The notes beneath the pieces are model-generated. The model did not search any database. It saw only the letters and a program-made list of their open reading frames with translations, and was not told where the DNA came from. Below, in pieces: positions 60,751 to 64,000 of a stretch of DNA of 64,000 nucleotides (the stretch's first letter is position 1; each line of letters opens with the position of its first letter). Origin of the DNA: Treponema sp. (GTDB lineage Bacteria > Spirochaetota > Spirochaetia > Treponematales > Treponemataceae); assembly GCA_017963165.1 (NCBI GenBank), contig JAGCTZ010000180.1, forward strand, positions 1-64,000, in the 5' to 3' direction. A program made the position numbers and the translations under genes.

Positions 60751-62379
60751 CTACACCATTTTCAATTTTGACGCTACATAAACAAAGGATGAATTCCAAT
60801 AGATTGCAATTTCATTTGTGCTGTAGCTTGCAAAATTATCTATAAAACAGCGTAACGGAGGAAGATTCAGAGGGCCCAGTTTTTCCTTTGCACAGGCATC
60901 GTAAAGTCCTTCACAAGGACCGCCCGACAGCATACCAGGCATTGTTTTTTTCACAGCCCCGGAAGGTCTATGATGCGGATATTTTACGGTATTTGTTCCA
61001 AAACCAGTTACATAACAAATATTCATAGGATTACAGCCAAGAACATAATCAAGCTGTTTTTTTGCAGCTTCGTAATATTCATCATTATGGGTAACATCCC
61101 ATGCAGCAAGCAGAAGATGAGCTTCGTCGCAAACATGACCACAGCTTCCCCAATGAACCTTATCCATACTTGTTCCAAAAGAAGCATTCTTTACCCGATT
61201 AAGCACCTTGTCTGCATTTTTAAGCAGAGATTCTTCAAGACTTTTGAGTGCCTTTTTATCCTTGATTTTATCTTTAGCACGAAGGAAAATTTCTGTTCCG
61301 TAACCGGCAACCATTCCCCAGCCAAAGCCTTCGAACCATTTGTTCTTCCATGGAAAATTAGGATCGTCAGGCAAATCTGTAATTGAACTTCTAAGCTCCA
61401 GTGCTTTTTTTAGATATGCTTCGTCGCCTGTCTGCATAAAAAGAGCAGCGCACGCAAAATAACGTTCATCAACAGAACTCCAGTCACCATAACCGCCTGT
61501 TGTAATTTCAGAAGGATTTTTAAAAAGCTCTTCATCGTGAGTTTCTATATAATTCTGAGCCTTTAATGCAGCTTTCATAAGAGTTTCTGCAAAAGCCTTG
61601 TCTGTATCTTCATAAATAGAAGCAGCAAAAGCACAGACACCAGCAAAATCTGCCGTAGCAGTAGTAGAAACAGGAGAAATTACAAGTTCATCCTTTTCAT
61701 CCTGAGGATTTATAAAGCCACAAAAATGATAGCACGAAACCTTGTGATAAACGCCTCCATCATCACGCTGCATACTAAGCATCCATTCAAGTTCAAAACG
61801 TGCTTCGGCAAGAATATCAAACTTTTTAAATGTTTCGTGACTCTGCTCCCATGAAAGCAAAAGATCCATTACCGTTTTAGCCGCAGGAACTATATAACGT
61901 CCATAATCTCCTGCATCATGCCAGCCACCTTTTACATCTTTTTTCTGATCTGTTCCATAAATAACAGCAGGAGTGTCATGACAGGCCGGGTGATTCCAGT
62001 CTGGTTCTGTTTTATAAGTAACCTCCTGACCACAACGTGAAAGATAAAAATAATTTAAGGTAGAAAAATATATATCATCGTAAAGCTTTTTTCCGATTTT
62101 TACAGGAACACTCTGAGCACTATTTCCATCGTCTGATTTTACACGTATAAAATATTCACCGTCCTTCTTAAAATCAGAAAAATCAAGACAGCATACGGGC
62201 TCGCCTGCTACGCGATCCTGAACAGGAACAGCAGTAGTCCCTGTAAAGACAGTTTTACCATCCTTGCTGCTGCATAGTTCAAAAGCTTCATTTCCATTAA
62301 GACCAGTTGCATAAGCAAATTTGGTTCCGGCTGCACAATATCCAATCTGATTGACAAAAACTGCTAATTTTGTTTCCAT
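60751..62379 (-). CDS. Glycoside hydrolase family 9 (cellodextrinase/endoglucanase), no signal peptide
   Basis: 542 residues from ATG 62379. An N-terminal Ig-like CelD domain (VFVNQIGYCAAGTK, FKKDGEYFIRV) precedes the (alpha/alpha)6 barrel: GGWHDAGDYGRY with catalytic-region Asp155 and Asp158, KYPHHRPSGA (around 480), and the acid Glu in STNEIAIYWNSS (near 528). The start region METKLAVFVN lacks a signal peptide, so the enzyme is probably cytoplasmic and acts on imported cellodextrins. A TTG start 14 codons upstream lacks a ribosome binding site; no clear ribosome binding site precedes 62379 either. Confidence 0.9.
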   Translation of the reverse strand: METKLAVFVNQIGYCAAGTKFAYATGLNGNEAFELCSSKDGKTVFTGTTAVPVQDRVAGEPVCCLDFSDFKKDGEYFIRVKSDDGNSAQSVPVKIGKKLYDDIYFSTLNYFYLSRCGQEVTYKTEPDWNHPACHDTPAVIYGTDQKKDVKGGWHDAGDYGRYIVPAAKTVMDLLLSWEQSHETFKKFDILAEARFELEWMLSMQRDDGGVYHKVSCYHFCGFINPQDEKDELVISPVSTTATADFAGVCAFAASIYEDTDKAFAETLMKAALKAQNYIETHDEELFKNPSEITTGGYGDWSSVDERYFACAALFMQTGDEAYLKKALELRSSITDLPDDPNFPWKNKWFEGFGWGMVAGYGTEIFLRAKDKIKDKKALKSLEESLLKNADKVLNRVKNASFGTSMDKVHWGSCGHVCDEAHLLLAAWDVTHNDEYYEAAKKQLDYVLGCNPMNICYVTGFGTNTVKYPHHRPSGAVKKTMPGMLSGGPCEGLYDACAKEKLGPLNLPPLRCFIDNFASYSTNEIAIYWNSSFVYVASKLKMV

Positions 62380-62439
62380 AATTTGAATAATAATACATAA
62401 AAAAAATAAATAATTGAACAAAAATGTAATAAAATCGGA

Positions 62440-62445
62440 TATAAT
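62440..62445 (+). promoter_or_regulatory. -10 box of the C40-peptidase gene, near-leaderless
   Basis: TATAAT eight bases before the ATG at 62454. The -35 is weak (TTGAAC 20 bases upstream). No Shine-Dalgarno is present, so translation probably starts at or very near the 5' end. Confidence 0.6.
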
Positions 62446-62453
62446 AGGTTTAT

Positions 62454-63587
62454 ATGAATATGAAGACTACACCTACCCATAAAATCTGTTTTTTTCTCAT
62501 TCTTATTTTTTCACTTGCCTGCTTTAAGCTTTGCGCAGAAACCAATTCAATTTCTCCGGGACAGGCACAAACAATGCGCGAAAAATTTATTGATGAAATA
62601 AAAACGCATATAGGTGCTCCTTATGAATACGGCGCCATAGGGCCAGATTCCTTTGATTGTTCAGGACTCATTTATTATTCTGCACAAAAATCTATTCAGG
62701 TTCAGCTGCCAAGAACTGCAAAAGCAATTTATAATTATGCCCGTATTATTTCGGATGAAAAACGAGAAATAGGCGACCTGCTGTTTTTTAAAACTACTGA
62801 ATCCTCCACAATTTCACATATTGGCGTTTACATAGGAAACAGTCAGTTTATTTCGGCTATAAGTGACGGTGTAAATACAGGAGTAATTGTTTCTTCCTTA
62901 AATCAAGATTACTGGAAAGGACGTTATGTTTCTACCGGACAATTTCTGCCTTCTGGAAAAGACGATTATAAAAATGGAAGTTCGCTTGCAGAAACAGAAA
63001 TGCAGGAACCATTTGAATACCAGGCAGATGACAACACTTCCAAAGTAAATAAAACAATTACAGTTCAGTCGGCATCATTTGCAGATAACCTTCTTTTTGA
63101 TACATCAGTTTTCTTTGACTGGTCGTTACTTTCTCCGCGTCAGTTTGTTTTTAGATACAGAGGAATTGATGCAGGAATCCATGCAAGCTATGCGGGCTGG
63201 AACCTTAATCCAGGAATCGGTATATATTTCAGGTTCAATTCGGGACTTGATACATTCCAGATTCCGCTTGTATTAAGCCTTTCGATGAACGAGTTTTTAA
63301 GGGTTTACGCCGGACCAGTATTTACTTTTGATGACGTAACGCTTATTGATTCCGACAAAGAAATTAAAGGTTCTGTGTTCCCTGGCATAATTGGTATTTC
63401 TCTTTCTACTCCTCGGTGGAACATAGGCAAACTTGGGCTTCAGGCTGTTCAGGATATAAACTACACGGTTTACAACAAAATGGACGGTTCTGCCCTGCCT
63501 TTTATGGAATCTGTTGCTGCCGGACTAGTAATGTACACAGGAATAAGAGTAACAGTTCCGCTTTCCGCCTTTTATGCAAGGAACTAG
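62454..63587 (+). CDS. NlpC/P60 (C40) peptidase fused to an outer-membrane-barrel-like domain
   Basis: 377 residues. Signal peptide (ICFFLILIFSLACFKLCAE), then NlpC/P60 domain with GAPYEYGAIGPDSFDCSGL (Cys69) and SHIGVYIG (His122), normally used to cut peptidoglycan peptides. A linker follows, then strands from about 200 (VFFDWSLLSPRQFVFRYRGI, WNLNPGIGIYFRF) ending in an aromatic-rich C-terminus. The barrel would place the peptidase at the periplasmic face of the outer membrane. Lipoprotein gene follows after three bases. Confidence 0.85.
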   Translation: MNMKTTPTHKICFFLILIFSLACFKLCAETNSISPGQAQTMREKFIDEIKTHIGAPYEYGAIGPDSFDCSGLIYYSAQKSIQVQLPRTAKAIYNYARIISDEKREIGDLLFFKTTESSTISHIGVYIGNSQFISAISDGVNTGVIVSSLNQDYWKGRYVSTGQFLPSGKDDYKNGSSLAETEMQEPFEYQADDNTSKVNKTITVQSASFADNLLFDTSVFFDWSLLSPRQFVFRYRGIDAGIHASYAGWNLNPGIGIYFRFNSGLDTFQIPLVLSLSMNEFLRVYAGPVFTFDDVTLIDSDKEIKGSVFPGIIGISLSTPRWNIGKLGLQAVQDINYTVYNKMDGSALPFMESVAAGLVMYTGIRVTVPLSAFYARN

Positions 63588-63590
63588 CGA

Positions 63591-64000
63591 ATGAAAGGAA
63601 AATTTAACAGATTCAAATACGTGCTGGCTGCTGCTGCCATTTTTTCTACACTTATTTTTGCAAGTTGTACTTCGGAAATTGAACTTGAACTTAATAAGAA
63701 CGGCTCTGTAGACGTAAAATTCAATGGAATAGCAGGAAATGCTTTTGTTGCACTTATAAATGCAGGACTTGGAACAGAAACTTCGGACAAAGTCATTTTT
63801 AATACAAAGGACATTGAATACGAAATGGCAGGAAACGGTTTTTCGAACATAAAGGCTGTTTCTAATAATGGCACAGATCTTTCTGTTACAATGACAGATA
63901 AAAACGGAAAATCAGCACTCTTTACATCGGGAGTTGTTTCTGCACGAGACGGAAAACTTTCGGCAACACTTTCTCCACAAAGCCTTAAGAAGTTTTATGA
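63591..64000 (+). CDS. Lipoprotein, N-terminal part (cut by the window end)
   Basis: Begins MKGKFNRFKYVLAAAAIFST and has the lipobox LIFASC, so it is a lipoprotein. The mature start is SEIELELNKNGSVDVKFNGI, and the open frame continues beyond 64000. Ribosome binding site CAAGGAA is directly upstream. It shares an operon with the C40-barrel gene. Function unknown. Confidence 0.82.
   Translation, partial: MKGKFNRFKYVLAAAAIFSTLIFASCTSEIELELNKNGSVDVKFNGIAGNAFVALINAGLGTETSDKVIFNTKDIEYEMAGNGFSNIKAVSNNGTDLSVTMTDKNGKSALFTSGVVSARDGKLSATLSPQSLKKFY

Noticed and set aside
1..64000. CRISPR arrays, rRNA, tRNA, IS transposase, prophage genes
   Set aside because: None found on inspection of both strands; intergenic gaps are too short for rRNA or arrays, and no transposase, integrase or phage structural motifs are encoded.

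Overview
The window looks like part of a spirochaete chromosome, most likely a gut or rumen Treponema. The reasons are moderate to low G+C, poly-A-rich spacers, large exported proteins ending in outer-membrane-barrel-like domains, a GH9 cellulase-family gene, and several short palindromic repeat families. This is inference from gene content; there is no rRNA or tRNA in the window to confirm it.

Bases 1 to about 34,900 form an accessory region of small, tightly packed single genes. Thirteen GNAT acetyltransferase domains occur here, with four NUDIX hydrolases, two nucleotidyltransferases, an aminoglycoside-phosphotransferase-like kinase, methyltransferases, an adenosine-deaminase-like protein, a serine beta-lactamase-like hydrolase, a metallo-beta-lactamase-fold hydrolase, a ClbS-like protein, P-loop kinases and a heterodimeric ABC exporter. 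Most are on the minus strand. The main plus-strand blocks are 960-1739, 11681-18157 and 27529-28945. The region carries much gene debris: two genes are each present as an intact copy and a deletion-decayed copy, one membrane protease gene and one small membrane-protein fragment are frameshifted in homopolymers, and several genes survive only as fragments abutting a neighbour. Several genes start 6 to 8 bases after a good -10 box with no ribosome binding site, so their mRNAs are probably leaderless.

Bases 34,900-42,100 hold a C39-like lipoprotein, larE, a LysR regulator, an aminotransferase, a glycolate/lactate-oxidase-type FAD enzyme, a truncated MetQ, an alpha/beta hydrolase and a divergent Rrf2 regulator. 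The Rrf2 intergenic region has two CCTA-N9-TAGG dyads, each laid over the -35 box of one of two overlapping promoters. A sulfur or methionine theme is possible but inferred.

Bases 42,100-64,000 look like core genome: mnmE (with three repeat-derived peptide tracts in its reading frame), a DUF4015 glycosidase-like exported protein, an envelope operon (a 2019-residue Ig-like repeat protein, a barrel protein and a degenerate HD-GYP coiled-coil membrane protein) ending in a strong terminator, an outer-membrane metallopeptidase-barrel protein, an ABC-2 transporter, a GH9 cellodextrinase, a C40 peptidase-barrel protein and a lipoprotein cut by the window end.

At least four repeat families are scattered through the window: the CCCTTCGACAGGCTCAGGG element (intergenic and inside mnmE), a GC-rich palindromic intergenic element (three copies), a 34-bp twin element at 7.8 kb, and degenerate elements at 32.7 and 60.7 kb.
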